A DNA stretch of 64,000 nucleotides from Nostocales cyanobacterium HT-58-2. GTDB taxonomy: Bacteria; Cyanobacteriota; Cyanobacteriia; Cyanobacteriales; Nostocaceae. The stretch's first letter is position 1. Every line of letters starts with the position of its first letter. The notes beneath the pieces were generated by a model. The model was not told where the DNA came from, made no database searches, and saw only the letters and a program-made list of their open reading frames with translations. Shown here piece by piece: positions 35,401 to 42,548 of this stretch. The position numbers were made by a program, and so were the translations under genes. The DNA lies in contig CP019636.1 in NCBI GenBank assembly GCA_002163975.1, positions 6,451,501-6,515,500 on the forward strand, read 5' to 3'.

Positions 35401-36119
35401 ACAATTCGTTGAATAATATGGTGTTTTTCTTGCAAAGCAGCTTCTACCTGGTTGCGCTCTGCAAGTTCAGTTTTAAACTGCAATAACAGCGTGGATTGCT
35501 CAATCGCGATCGCCAGTTGAGCCGCGACTTTGCAGGTTAATTCTACTTCCTCCTGCTGCCATGAGAAAGGATGCTGTCTCATCAGGATAAGACTACCCCA
35601 AACTTTGGAGTTAAACTGCAACGGTACCACCAACCATGCTCCGCGATAGGTTTGGCTAAAGCTGCGAATGATTTCATCTGAACAAGTACTAGCATCTTCT
35701 ATTTGCACGACTTCCAAGCGCTTAAGTCGAGTGGCAATTTCATGCTCAGCATCGAAGATTTTTTGCCCGCAAACATTTGGGAAATTTGAAGTGTGATAAG
35801 AATTTGTGACATTCAGCCACAGTTCTTGTTCAGGAATATACTGGACAATTTCCACTCGATCAGCTGGTACAAGCTGAGCAATTTCATCAACTGCTGTGGT
35901 AAAAATTTTTTCTAAGTCTAGAGAATTACGAATGTTTTGAATCACCCGATTGAGAGCCTGCTCTTTTTGAATCTGGCGTTGCTCCCGTTCGTGTTGGTGT
36001 CGCAACGCCTCCAGTTGCTGTTGCGCAGCCAATTGTTTTAACTCAAAAAGGCTTTGGCGCAGTGCAGTGACTTCTTCAATCAACTGTTTTTTTGTCTTTC
36101 CTTCATCTTTGCTTTGCAT
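32427..36119 (-). CDS. multi-PAS hybrid sensor histidine kinase/response regulator
   Basis: 1230 residues, cytosolic. Order: coiled coil (about 8-65), GAF domain (about 70-215, LAIAIEQSTLLLQF end), five PAS/PAC modules (each ending in a DITxxK motif), HisKA with the phospho-accepting His in SLGTLASGIAHDLNNILAPM (about 880), HATPase with NARDAMPYGG, DTGVGMPPEILDRIFEPFFTTK and GSGLGLSTV, and a C-terminal REC domain (from about 1108, LILVVDDEAEIRE, phospho-acceptor in VFVDMMMPVMDG). GAF motifs lack an obvious bilin Cys-His, so a non-photoreceptor input is assumed. No cognate regulator is adjacent. Confidence 0.93.
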   Translation of the reverse strand: MQSKDEGKTKKQLIEEVTALRQSLFELKQLAAQQQLEALRHQHEREQRQIQKEQALNRVIQNIRNSLDLEKIFTTAVDEIAQLVPADRVEIVQYIPEQELWLNVTNSYHTSNFPNVCGQKIFDAEHEIATRLKRLEVVQIEDASTCSDEIIRSFSQTYRGAWLVVPLQFNSKVWGSLILMRQHPFSWQQEEVELTCKVAAQLAIAIEQSTLLLQFKTELAERNQVEAALQEKHHIIQRIVETSLDIIYVYDLIEQRNIYINRHIFEILGYNCQEIQAMGKTVLPNLVHPDDMPRVREHLKCFETIKEGEVLEIEYRMRDASGKWRWLCSRETVFTKNSQGLPLQILGVASDITQRKSAEAALNFQAHLLSAVEQAVIATDVEGGIVYWNRFAEKLYGWSAMEVLGQNILQVVTSETSQEQAVEILSRLQRGESWSGEFLVRHQDGTLFPISVTNSPIYDDKGVLVGIVGVSIDITERKNAIAALQESEERFRNMADTAPVMIWMSGTDKLCDYFNKNWLEFTGRTLEEELGEGWAELIHPDDLQVCSETYTTAFDARQSFTMEYRLRRFDGEYRWLLNTGTPRFHSDGGFAGYIGSCIDITEQKLTLEALQDREARLRLALEAARMITWDWNIPNNKGLDYAPTGAIGFIPSGSHGHTLEDFLNSIHPEDREIVATSIRNAVETRADYEVEFRTVQPESTLRWIGAKGQVHYDHTGKPIRMIGVAMDITERKKAEQKIHEQAALLNIAKDAILVRDLESKIVFWNTGAENLYGWKAPEVLGKNANELLYKETSPQVEEALHQVNLAGEWCGELHKLMKDGTEIVVESRWTLVRDEHGNPKAILSVDTDITEKKQLEAQFLRTQRLESLGTLASGIAHDLNNILAPMLMSAQLLRMRSPDERNQPLLETLETNAQRGAALVQQVLSFARGVEGRHTIVQMRHLISEIEQFTRHTFPKSIELHADVAPNLWTVSGNMTQLHQVLMNLVINARDAMPYGGVLSISAENFLIDENYARMNFEATLGPHIMITVKDTGVGMPPEILDRIFEPFFTTKEVGKGSGLGLSTVLGIMKSHGGFVNVFSTVGRGTQFQVFLKAIVENRTSLIEHSELPTGNGELILVVDDEAEIREITKIMLEGYNYKVLTACDGIEAMALYAQNREEIKVVFVDMMMPVMDGITTIRALQKMNPDVKIMAASGLSDNKQFTQAVGVETFLSKPYTVRQLLITLQGILN

Positions 36120-36524
36120 ATTAAGTAAAAAGCTCTGTTTGGAGTAGTCTTTTAAAAGATTTACGAAAAGACTTTATTTCAAACTTTATCTCTTTAATGC
36201 TTAATGCTTTGAAGGTTTCAAGTTACCTGTTGTTCAAAAAAGTTCAATAATTGCTCATGAAAATTTTCTTTTTGAACAAATTCGACTTACCAGAATGAAA
36301 ATCTTTATCAAATTGTCAGCTAAAAGTACAACAGGTAAATGCACAAAATCTGGATTTCTTACGGTGAGCATGACTCACCATTAAGCAATTCAGCATTCAT
36401 AATGAAAAACATTAGACTTGTGAGGGCTGGTAAACTCTTTACCTAGTAACAAACTCACCTTTAATGTATCATCAAGATACTAAGTTGAAAAAACGCAACT
36501 CAATTTCTGTAAGTCAATTATAGC
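36120..36524. promoter_or_regulatory. spacer with nested inverted repeats upstream of the hybrid kinase
   Basis: TTACCTGTTGT (36223-36233) and ACAACAGGTAA (36328-36338) form a perfect 11-bp inverted repeat about 95 bp apart, and inside it GTTCAAAAA (from 36232) is answered by TTTTTGAAC (to 36277). No gene is visible. The repeats lie 100-220 bp upstream of the kinase start and might form a regulatory stem or be an operator pair. Confidence 0.45.
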
Positions 36525-36560
36525 CAGTGTTTAGTTGTGCTTCAGCGCAACTAAACACTG
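36525..36560 (-). terminator. strong hairpin downstream of proA
   Basis: A 16-bp stem CAGTGTTTAGTTGTGC/GCGCAACTAAACACTG with loop TTCA and a single G-U pair begins 24 nt after the proA stop on the minus strand. The T-tract is poor, but position and strength suggest 3'-end formation. Confidence 0.65.
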
Positions 36561-36584
36561 AAGTGATGGTCAGAAATATGTTGA

Positions 36585-37892
36585 TTATAAATCCTTATGA
36601 GTAAAGGGATTGGCATTTGCACCTGTATAATTAGCTACAACATGACCATTACCAATCATTTGGTATTTGTATGTTACCAAACCTTCCAAACTGACAGGAC
36701 CACGAGGAGGCATTTGTTGAGTACTAATTCCAACTTCTGCGCCAAATCCATAGCGGAAGCCATCAGCAAATCGGGTAGAACAGTTGTGGTAAACTCCAGC
36801 TGCATTTACCAGCGCAAGGAAAGCTTCAGCAGCCTCTGCATCTTCAGTGACAATGGCATCGGTGTGCCTGGAACCATAATCGTTAATGTGGGCGATCGCA
36901 TCCTCCAATGAATCTACAACTTTAATCGACAAAATCAAATCAGAGTATTCTGTTTCCCAGTCTTTTTCTGTTGCATCTTCAATATTCCGTACAATTTCGC
37001 GCGTACGTTCATCCCCTCTTAATTCTACCTGAAGTGGTTGCAAAATCTCAGCTAGTTTCGGTAAGAATTTTAAAACAATGTTAACGTTAACTAACAAAGT
37101 TTCAATTGCATTACAAGCAGCAGGGTAGCCCGTTTTGGCATCAACTGTAATGGCAATGGCTTTCTCAATATCTGCAGCTTTGTCTACATATAAATGACAA
37201 ATTCCATCAGCATGACCTAAGACAGGTATGCGTGTATTCGCCTGGACAAATCTTACAAAAGAGTTAGAACCTCTGGGAATGATTAAATCAACATATTTAT
37301 CTAATTTCAAAAGCTCCAAGGTTTCTTCTCGTGTGGTTAATAACTGCACAGCATCTGGATTAACAGCAGTTTGAGAAAGTCCTTGTTTAATTGCTTTAAC
37401 TATTGCTTCACAAGAACGAGTCGCTTCTTTCCCACCTTTGAGAATCACGCCATTTCCTGACTTGATCGCAAGAGTGACTATTTGAATTGCTGCTTCAGGA
37501 CGTGCTTCAAAAATGATACCCAAAACGCCCAAGGGACAAGTGACGCGCTTGAGAATTAAGCCTTGATCAAGTTCACGATGAATTTGTACTTCCCCAACTG
37601 GATCAGGAAGTTTACCAACATCTCTAACCCCAGTAATAGCATCTCTTAACTTATGTTCATTTAACTGCAACCGCTTATAAAGTGGTTTAGCAATTCCCTC
37701 TGCAACAGATCTTTCACAATCAGCAACATTTGCTTGTAAAATTTCATCTTTTGCTGCTTCTAAAGCTTGAGCGATCGCTTCAATCGCTTGATTTTTTGCC
37801 TCAGTAGAGAGAACTGCCAGCTTGAGTGCTGCTAGTCGAGTTTTCTTAGCAACTGCAATGAGATTTGATGAATCTTCTCCAGAAATAGTCAT
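36585..37892 (-). CDS. proA: gamma-glutamyl phosphate reductase
   Basis: The ATG at 37890-37892 gives 435 residues (MTISGEDSSNLIAV); the frame is open from a TTG 11 codons upstream. It belongs to the aldehyde dehydrogenase superfamily: PLGVLGIIFEARPEA, ILKGGKEATRS, IIPRGSNSFVRFVQANTRIPVLGHADGICHLYVD, catalytic Cys in TGYPAACNAIETLLV, and PPRGPVSLEGLVTYKY near the end. It reduces gamma-glutamyl phosphate with NADPH in proline synthesis. It is monocistronic; a small aldehyde-dehydrogenase-like fragment lies upstream at 38120. Confidence 0.96.
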   Translation of the reverse strand: MTISGEDSSNLIAVAKKTRLAALKLAVLSTEAKNQAIEAIAQALEAAKDEILQANVADCERSVAEGIAKPLYKRLQLNEHKLRDAITGVRDVGKLPDPVGEVQIHRELDQGLILKRVTCPLGVLGIIFEARPEAAIQIVTLAIKSGNGVILKGGKEATRSCEAIVKAIKQGLSQTAVNPDAVQLLTTREETLELLKLDKYVDLIIPRGSNSFVRFVQANTRIPVLGHADGICHLYVDKAADIEKAIAITVDAKTGYPAACNAIETLLVNVNIVLKFLPKLAEILQPLQVELRGDERTREIVRNIEDATEKDWETEYSDLILSIKVVDSLEDAIAHINDYGSRHTDAIVTEDAEAAEAFLALVNAAGVYHNCSTRFADGFRYGFGAEVGISTQQMPPRGPVSLEGLVTYKYQMIGNGHVVANYTGANANPFTHKDL

Positions 37893-38119
37893 GCTAGAAA
37901 ATTGTGTTAACTTTTTACCTTTCAATCATGATATCAACTGTCAATAGCCATTATGACTCATCAATCATTAGTCATTAAGTATTCTGACTCTACTACCTCT
38001 CAGAAATTTAGTTTCATAAAGAAGTAGGATTGTTCTGCTGCAAGCTTTTTTCTCTAAAAAAAGCAATTGAAATTTACATAAAGCAAATTAATCTACTTTC
38101 TGTGTAGGCAGAGCAATAT

Positions 38120-38215
38120 ATGAATAAGTATGCGATCGCTAGCCATAGAAATGTTGGTAAGGTTGCTTTTATCGGCTCAACTAATGTTGGACATCTTGTC
38201 ATGAAAGTATGCTAA
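38120..38215 (+). pseudogene. fragment of an aldehyde dehydrogenase gene
   Basis: A 31-codon open frame encodes AIASHRNVGKVAFIGSTNVG followed by HLVMKVC. This matches the NAD-binding region of aldehyde dehydrogenases (consensus like AxxSHPxVxKVAFTGSTEVGxLI), with the conserved G-S-T-x-V-G intact and FTG changed to FIG. Nothing of the family is recognisable on either side, so this is the remnant of a deleted gene or a captured fragment. It is on the strand opposite to proA and is not a proA duplicate by sequence. Confidence 0.6.
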
Positions 38216-38332
38216 AAATAACCTCAAGTGCGTAACTCTAAAACTCTGTGCTTAGAGTGTTAATCTTGTCTTTGCTAATGTTATGGGCTCGTTTGGGTCG
38301 GGGTCTAAATCCCCTTACGTAACCTGTGTGTT

Positions 38333-38518
38333 CCCCTTCTCCTGCGGAGACGCTAGCGCGTAGCTTGCTTCCCCGTTAGGGGTACGGATGAATCCTGCGG
38401 ATACGCTCCGCGAGCACCAGTCTTGCCTAGTAGGTCGGGAAACCCCTTCTCCTGCGGAGACGCTAGCGCGTAGCTTGCTTCCCCGTTAGGGGTACGGGTG
38501 AATCCTGCGGATACGCTC
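38333..38518. repeat. 76-bp direct repeat, two copies
   Basis: Copies at 38333-38408 and 38443-38518 differ at one base (GGATGA versus GGGTGA). Each contains GACGCTAGCGCGTAGC and CCCCGTTAGGGG, palindromic words typical of cyanobacterial dispersed repeats. They are separated by 34 bp. No gene is present. Confidence 0.9.
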
Positions 38519-38546
38519 TTGCAGCGCCAGTTGCCTACGGAGGAGC

Positions 38547-38609
38547 CAGTACTGCAGGAGGGTTTCCCTCCGTAGGTATCTGGCGTTGGAAACCCTCCTG
38601 TAGTGCTGG
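38547..38609. repeat. 22-bp inverted repeat
   Basis: CCAGTACTGCAGGAGGGTTT (from 38547) pairs with AAACCCTCCTGTAGTGCTGG (to 38609) through 22 positions with two G-U pairs; the loop itself contains CTCCGTAGG complementary to CCTACGGAG at about 38533-38541. It shares GGAGGGTTTCCC with repeats at 11680 and 46450. It lies just downstream of mazG and may help end its transcript. Confidence 0.75.
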
Positions 38610-38639
38610 ATTTCCCTGTTCCCTGTTCCCTTTTAAAGT

Positions 38640-39470
38640 TTATTGTTCTTGTGCTAGTCGGGCTTTAGCTTGCCGCCACAGCGTTTCTAATTCCTCTAAA
38701 GTGTAATCAGAAAGGGGACGCTCAGCAAATGCCTCCATCTTTTGCAAACGCTGAATAAAGCGTTGATTTGTTCCCAGCAAAGCAGCTTCCGGGTCAAGAT
38801 TATTCCAACGGGCAAGCTGGAGAAGAGAAAACATCAAATCACCTAACTCAGCTTGTTGTCGTTGCGGGGTTTCATGGGCTAACGCCTGTTGAAATTCTCT
38901 CAATTCTTCATGAAACTTGTCCCAAACCCCATCGATATTTTCCCACTCAAAACCAACTGCAGCCGCCTTTTGCGAAATCTTCATCGTCGCCATCAACGGC
39001 GGAAGCTTACGCGCATAATCACTAAGTTTATGACTCAGTTTTTGATTTTCGGGGGATGGTTCTCCTTTTTCCACAGCTTTAATTTGTTCCCAGTTTTGTC
39101 GCACCTCATCAACGCTTTGCACCGATACATCACCAAACACGTGAGGATGACGGCGAATCAGCTTTTGGGAAATCCCTTGCGCCACTTCCTTTAAAGAAAA
39201 TTGTCTGTCTTCGCTAGCAATTTGCGCTTGTAGAATAACTTGTAACAATAAATCACCCAATTCTTCGGCAATTGCGTCTCTATCCCCACTATTGATGGCG
39301 TCTACGACTTCATAAGCCTCTTCTATCACGTATGGTGTTAGCGTTTGAGGAGTTTGCGCCAAATCCCACGGACAACCTCCATCAGGAGAACGCAACTTTG
39401 CGACCACATCAATTAACTCTTGCAACGCCGCCAAAGTCTCAGCGTTCTTTTGGGTTTTATTCATTTCCAT
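38640..39470 (-). CDS. mazG: nucleoside triphosphate pyrophosphohydrolase
   Basis: The ATG at 39468-39470 (MEMNKTQKN) gives 276 residues and is preceded by AGAAGGGG; the frame is open 10 codons further upstream. Two MazG domains are visible: the first with GCPWDLAQTPQTLTPYVIEEAYEVVDAI and EELGDLLLQVILQAQIA (EExxE-ExxD metal motif), the second with KFHEELREFQQAL and QAELGDLMFSLLQLARW. It hydrolyses (d)NTPs, including damaged ones, to NMP and PPi. The stop is followed by repeats. The upstream DUF2227-like gene starts its transcript 27 bp away and may be co-transcribed. Confidence 0.94.
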   Translation of the reverse strand: MEMNKTQKNAETLAALQELIDVVAKLRSPDGGCPWDLAQTPQTLTPYVIEEAYEVVDAINSGDRDAIAEELGDLLLQVILQAQIASEDRQFSLKEVAQGISQKLIRRHPHVFGDVSVQSVDEVRQNWEQIKAVEKGEPSPENQKLSHKLSDYARKLPPLMATMKISQKAAAVGFEWENIDGVWDKFHEELREFQQALAHETPQRQQAELGDLMFSLLQLARWNNLDPEAALLGTNQRFIQRLQKMEAFAERPLSDYTLEELETLWRQAKARLAQEQ

Positions 39471-39496
39471 ATTGCCCCTTCTATCTACTGCCTTCT

Positions 39497-40111
39497 TCAA
39501 GACTTTGTGCGGCTATTTTTGGCTTTGACTTTCCCCCTACTACTACCGCGACTCGTTGCTTTACGTTTCTTCATTTTTGCACGCGGCGGTAGCAATCCAC
39601 GAAGTCCTTGCTTTTGCATACGCTTGTATGCTGAGCCTCCCCAGTCACTGAGAGAATGACTCATAGCACCAAGTTCCAACCCTACAAATAGCACAAGAAA
39701 TTCTGTACTGTAGTGATTGAGCATGGATGTCACACTACCAGCTGTCGTCTGCCAATTCAACTGTACATTCCACAACTTTTGGACAACGAACAAAGCAACA
39801 ACTGCGGCGATCGCCACCAAACTGCCCAGATAAACAGCTCGTAGCGTCGTCCCAATGATAGGTCCGTGAGATAAGAAAGAACGATGACGCAGGCTTTTTT
39901 GATAAGGTAGCCAAATAAAACGCAAGAAACCCCAGCGTTGGTAGTGGCGGGAGTAAATGTCCAAGTCAGGACCAAACATCAGCCCTCCAAACAGAAACCC
40001 ACTAGCAACCAATAAAGTCAAGTTACCGCTCTTAGTTTGCCAGAAACTGACGCCCGCCACAAACGGCAAAGCCCACAAAGTAATGCGATCGTGAGTCCGA
40101 CCAGAGGGCAT
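39497..40111 (-). CDS. DUF2227-like putative metal-binding membrane protein
   Basis: The ATG at 40109-40111 gives 204 residues (MPSGRTHDRITLWALP); the frame extends six codons further from a TTG. His residues in SGRTHDRIT, FGPDLDIYSRHYQRWG, RHRSFLSHGP and GAMSHSLSDWGG form the metal-ligand pattern of the DUF2227 family, with three to four hydrophobic helices between them. The C-terminal 40 residues are very basic (Lys/Arg/Ser-rich). The biochemical role is unknown. It lies upstream of mazG on the same strand. Confidence 0.8.
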   Translation of the reverse strand: MPSGRTHDRITLWALPFVAGVSFWQTKSGNLTLLVASGFLFGGLMFGPDLDIYSRHYQRWGFLRFIWLPYQKSLRHRSFLSHGPIIGTTLRAVYLGSLVAIAAVVALFVVQKLWNVQLNWQTTAGSVTSMLNHYSTEFLVLFVGLELGAMSHSLSDWGGSAYKRMQKQGLRGLLPPRAKMKKRKATSRGSSRGKVKAKNSRTKS

Positions 40112-40376
40112 AAGCAATTCAAAATTCAAAATTCAAAATTCAAAATTATGAAAGTCAGACTAAGTCTGGGTTTCAGGGTTTGCATCTGTTGGTTGAATTT
40201 GGAGAATTGGCATAAGCAATTCAAAAATTTTCAAGCCATGACTGGTGAGTCGTGAGTCAATTCAATACACAACAGCATACAAGGTATCGAGGATGAGCAA
40301 GCCAAAAAAATTTTCAAAAATACTATAGCGTTCTCAAAATTTGTGTGCTACTATAAATTCTTGTGTGAAACCGAGC

Positions 40377-40448
40377 GGGCGGTTAACTCAGCGGTAGAGT
40401 ATCTGCCTTACAAGCAGAGAGCCACTGGTTCGAATCCAGTACTGCCCA
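40377..40448 (+). tRNA. tRNA-Val (anticodon UAC)
   Basis: 72 nt. Acceptor stem GGGCGGT/ACTGCCC with one G-U pair, D-arm AACTCAGCGGTAGAGT, anticodon stem TCTGC/GCAGA around loop CTTACAA (anticodon TAC), T-arm CTGGTTCGAATCCAG, discriminator A. CCA is not encoded. Confidence 0.95.
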
Positions 40449-40893
40449 TTTGTAAGTTATCGATGAAAAGAATAGTTACGATTGTAGCAAACACGCTCGA
40501 GCATTAGTCTGCTCTCATGGCGGTTGGTCCTTAAAGGAGCACATCCGCAAGATTCACCTGGAGGGAAATCTCCCCCATAGAGCTAACTCTAACCACGTAG
40601 ATATTGTGGATATTATTCTTTCTGTAAAGATTTTATAGAGCCCGAATGGCAACTTGGATGAACGAAGCGATCGCTGCAAAAGAACTATTGTGAGGTCAGG
40701 TCATTCGTGTAGTGCGCCTCAATACAGTTTTTCTAAGACGGGCAACATACCCACTCTACAATAGCTATATTGAATACAGATGAGAACCTCTATAAATGTT
40801 GCACCAGCCCATAGCTTTACAACAAACCTATACCCTCTAAACAGGGTAGGACTGGAGTGGAGATTAAGCTTGTTGGGCAGCTGCCATGATTAG
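40449..40893. other. 445-bp spacer between tRNA-Val and the CheR gene
   Basis: No supported gene. A GGAGGGAAATCTCCC hairpin lies at about 40560-40575, and a GCGATCGC HIP1 site at about 40667. A promoter for the chemotaxis-like genes should lie near the right end; TACCCTC...GGGTAG pairs at about 40832-40850 form a weak hairpin. Confidence 0.4.
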
Positions 40894-41730
40894 ATGAATA
40901 ACTCTATGCTTAGGGAGCAACTTGAAGATATTGAAGTTTATTTGCTATTGGAAGGTATACATCGTTACTACGGATTTGATTTTAGAGATTATGCCCTAGC
41001 TTCACTCAAACGGCGGATTTGGAACATCATTAAAGCCGAAGGTTTAACTAGTATCTCCGGACTGCAAGAAAAAGTTCTGCATGACCCCAAGTGTATGGAG
41101 AGATTTTTGTATAGTCTCTCGGTTAACGTAACTGCGATGTTTCGTGACCCCAGCTTTTTTCTTGCATTTAGAAAACAAGTGGTGCCAAGATTACGAACTT
41201 ATCCTTTTATTCGCATTTGGCATGCTGGATGTTCTACTGGCGAGGAAGTTTATTCTATGGCAATTTTACTGCACGAGGAGGGGCTTTATCACCGTTGCCG
41301 ATTGTATGCTACTGATATCAACGACATGGTTTTAAGAAAAGCTAAAAATGGAATCTATCCATTAGAGTTGATGCAAGATTATACTCAAAATTATTTACAA
41401 TCCGGTGGCAAAAAATCATTCTCTGAGTATTACACAGCAGCCTATGATCATGCTATTTTCCCCTCATATCTTAAAGACAATATGGTCTTTTCACAGCATA
41501 ATTTAGTTGCGGATAACTCATTTAATGAGTTTCATATTATTTTATGTCGCAATGTTTTAATTTACTTTAATCAAGCTTTGCAAAATAGGGTGCATAATCT
41601 TTTTTATGAAAGCCTTGTTAAGTTTGGAATTTTAGGTTTAGGACGCCAAGAAACACTCAAATTTACTCCGCACGAACAAGATTATGAAGAGTTGGAAGGT
41701 GATGATAGAATCTACCGTAGAATTCGGTAA
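40894..41730 (+). CDS. CheR-type protein-glutamate methyltransferase
   Basis: 278 residues. An N-terminal helical domain (LKRRIWNIIKAEGLTSISGLQ) is followed by the SAM-dependent fold: SVNVTAMFRDPSFF, IRIWHAGCSTGEEVYSMAILL, RLYATDINDMVLRKAKNGIYP, and the CheR signature FHIILCRNVLIYFN. It methylates glutamates of chemoreceptors or regulates signalling in CheB-CheR-histidine kinase systems. No chemoreceptor gene is nearby; the next genes are cheB-like and a hybrid kinase on the same strand, so a non-motility signalling module is likely. Confidence 0.92.
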   Translation: MNNSMLREQLEDIEVYLLLEGIHRYYGFDFRDYALASLKRRIWNIIKAEGLTSISGLQEKVLHDPKCMERFLYSLSVNVTAMFRDPSFFLAFRKQVVPRLRTYPFIRIWHAGCSTGEEVYSMAILLHEEGLYHRCRLYATDINDMVLRKAKNGIYPLELMQDYTQNYLQSGGKKSFSEYYTAAYDHAIFPSYLKDNMVFSQHNLVADNSFNEFHIILCRNVLIYFNQALQNRVHNLFYESLVKFGILGLGRQETLKFTPHEQDYEELEGDDRIYRRIR

Positions 41731-41798
41731 AATAAAGAATATTACAGTTTGAATTGCTAACTCAAATAAGGACAAGATTTCACAAGTGATCATTGAAG

Positions 41799-42383
41799 AT
41801 GGCTTTTAAACTCATTGTTGTTGGTGCGTCGATGGGAGGGTTACAGGCACTTGAAGTCTTGCTTGGTGGATTGCCAAAAAGCTTTCCAGTACCTTTGGCA
41901 ATTGTTCAACATCGTCACAAAACTTCCGATGAGAAATTGAGAATGATCTTGCAGCAGCATACTGCTTTAGTGATTAAAGAGCCGCAAGACAAAGAAGAAA
42001 TCATGCCTGGTTACATATATTTAGCTCCAGCAGATTATCATTTGATGGTAGAAACAAAAAGTCAGAATGTCCCTTATCCTTGTTTTTCTTTGTCTACTGA
42101 TGCTCCTGTGACTTATGCACGACCATCAATAGATGTCCTTTTTGAAACTGCATCTGATGCTTATTCAGAAAAATTGATTGGTGTACTCTTGACAGGAGCA
42201 AATCATGATGGTAAACATGGAATGTCAAAAATCAAGGCACATGGCGGAAGAACTATAGTAGAGGACCCTTCAACAGCAACTTGCCCGATAATGCCTAAAG
42301 CAGCGATAACAGCTGGTGTCGCAGAAACAATTCTACCTTTGGTAGAAATTGCCCCTTTCTTAGTGAAAATTTGTAATTTTTGA
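41799..42383 (+). CDS. CheB-type protein-glutamate methylesterase (no REC domain)
   Basis: The ATG at 41799 (MAFKLIVVGASMGG) gives 194 residues; a TTG two codons earlier is possible. Catalytic triad: Ser in GASMGG, His in VQHRHK, Asp in TGANHDG. It consists of the catalytic domain only; the receiver domain of classical CheB is absent, as in CheB proteins of hybrid-kinase clusters. It follows the CheR gene by 68 bp and precedes a REC-PAS-HK-REC gene by 165 bp, which suggests a single signalling operon. Confidence 0.93.
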   Translation: MAFKLIVVGASMGGLQALEVLLGGLPKSFPVPLAIVQHRHKTSDEKLRMILQQHTALVIKEPQDKEEIMPGYIYLAPADYHLMVETKSQNVPYPCFSLSTDAPVTYARPSIDVLFETASDAYSEKLIGVLLTGANHDGKHGMSKIKAHGGRTIVEDPSTATCPIMPKAAITAGVAETILPLVEIAPFLVKICNF

Positions 42384-42548
42384 TAAAGCTCTTGGCTAAT
42401 TCTTCATATAAAAAAGCTCTAAACTATAACTATAAACAATAGCTGAAGTTATAACTTAAGATAGTGGAAAGAAAGGAAGACCAAAAGTCACAGTCAATAG
42501 AAAGACGTGAAAACGCCTTAAGATCTTTCCTAAAGCGTACAGATTAAA

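Noticed and set aside
38333..38518. Possible CRISPR or attachment site from the 76-bp direct repeat
   Set aside because: Only two copies with a 34-bp separation, palindromic words typical of dispersed repeats, no integrase or cas gene, and not at the tRNA.
40377..40448. tRNA-Val as an integration site
   Set aside because: No integrase gene or repeated tRNA 3' end was seen in the surrounding sequence.
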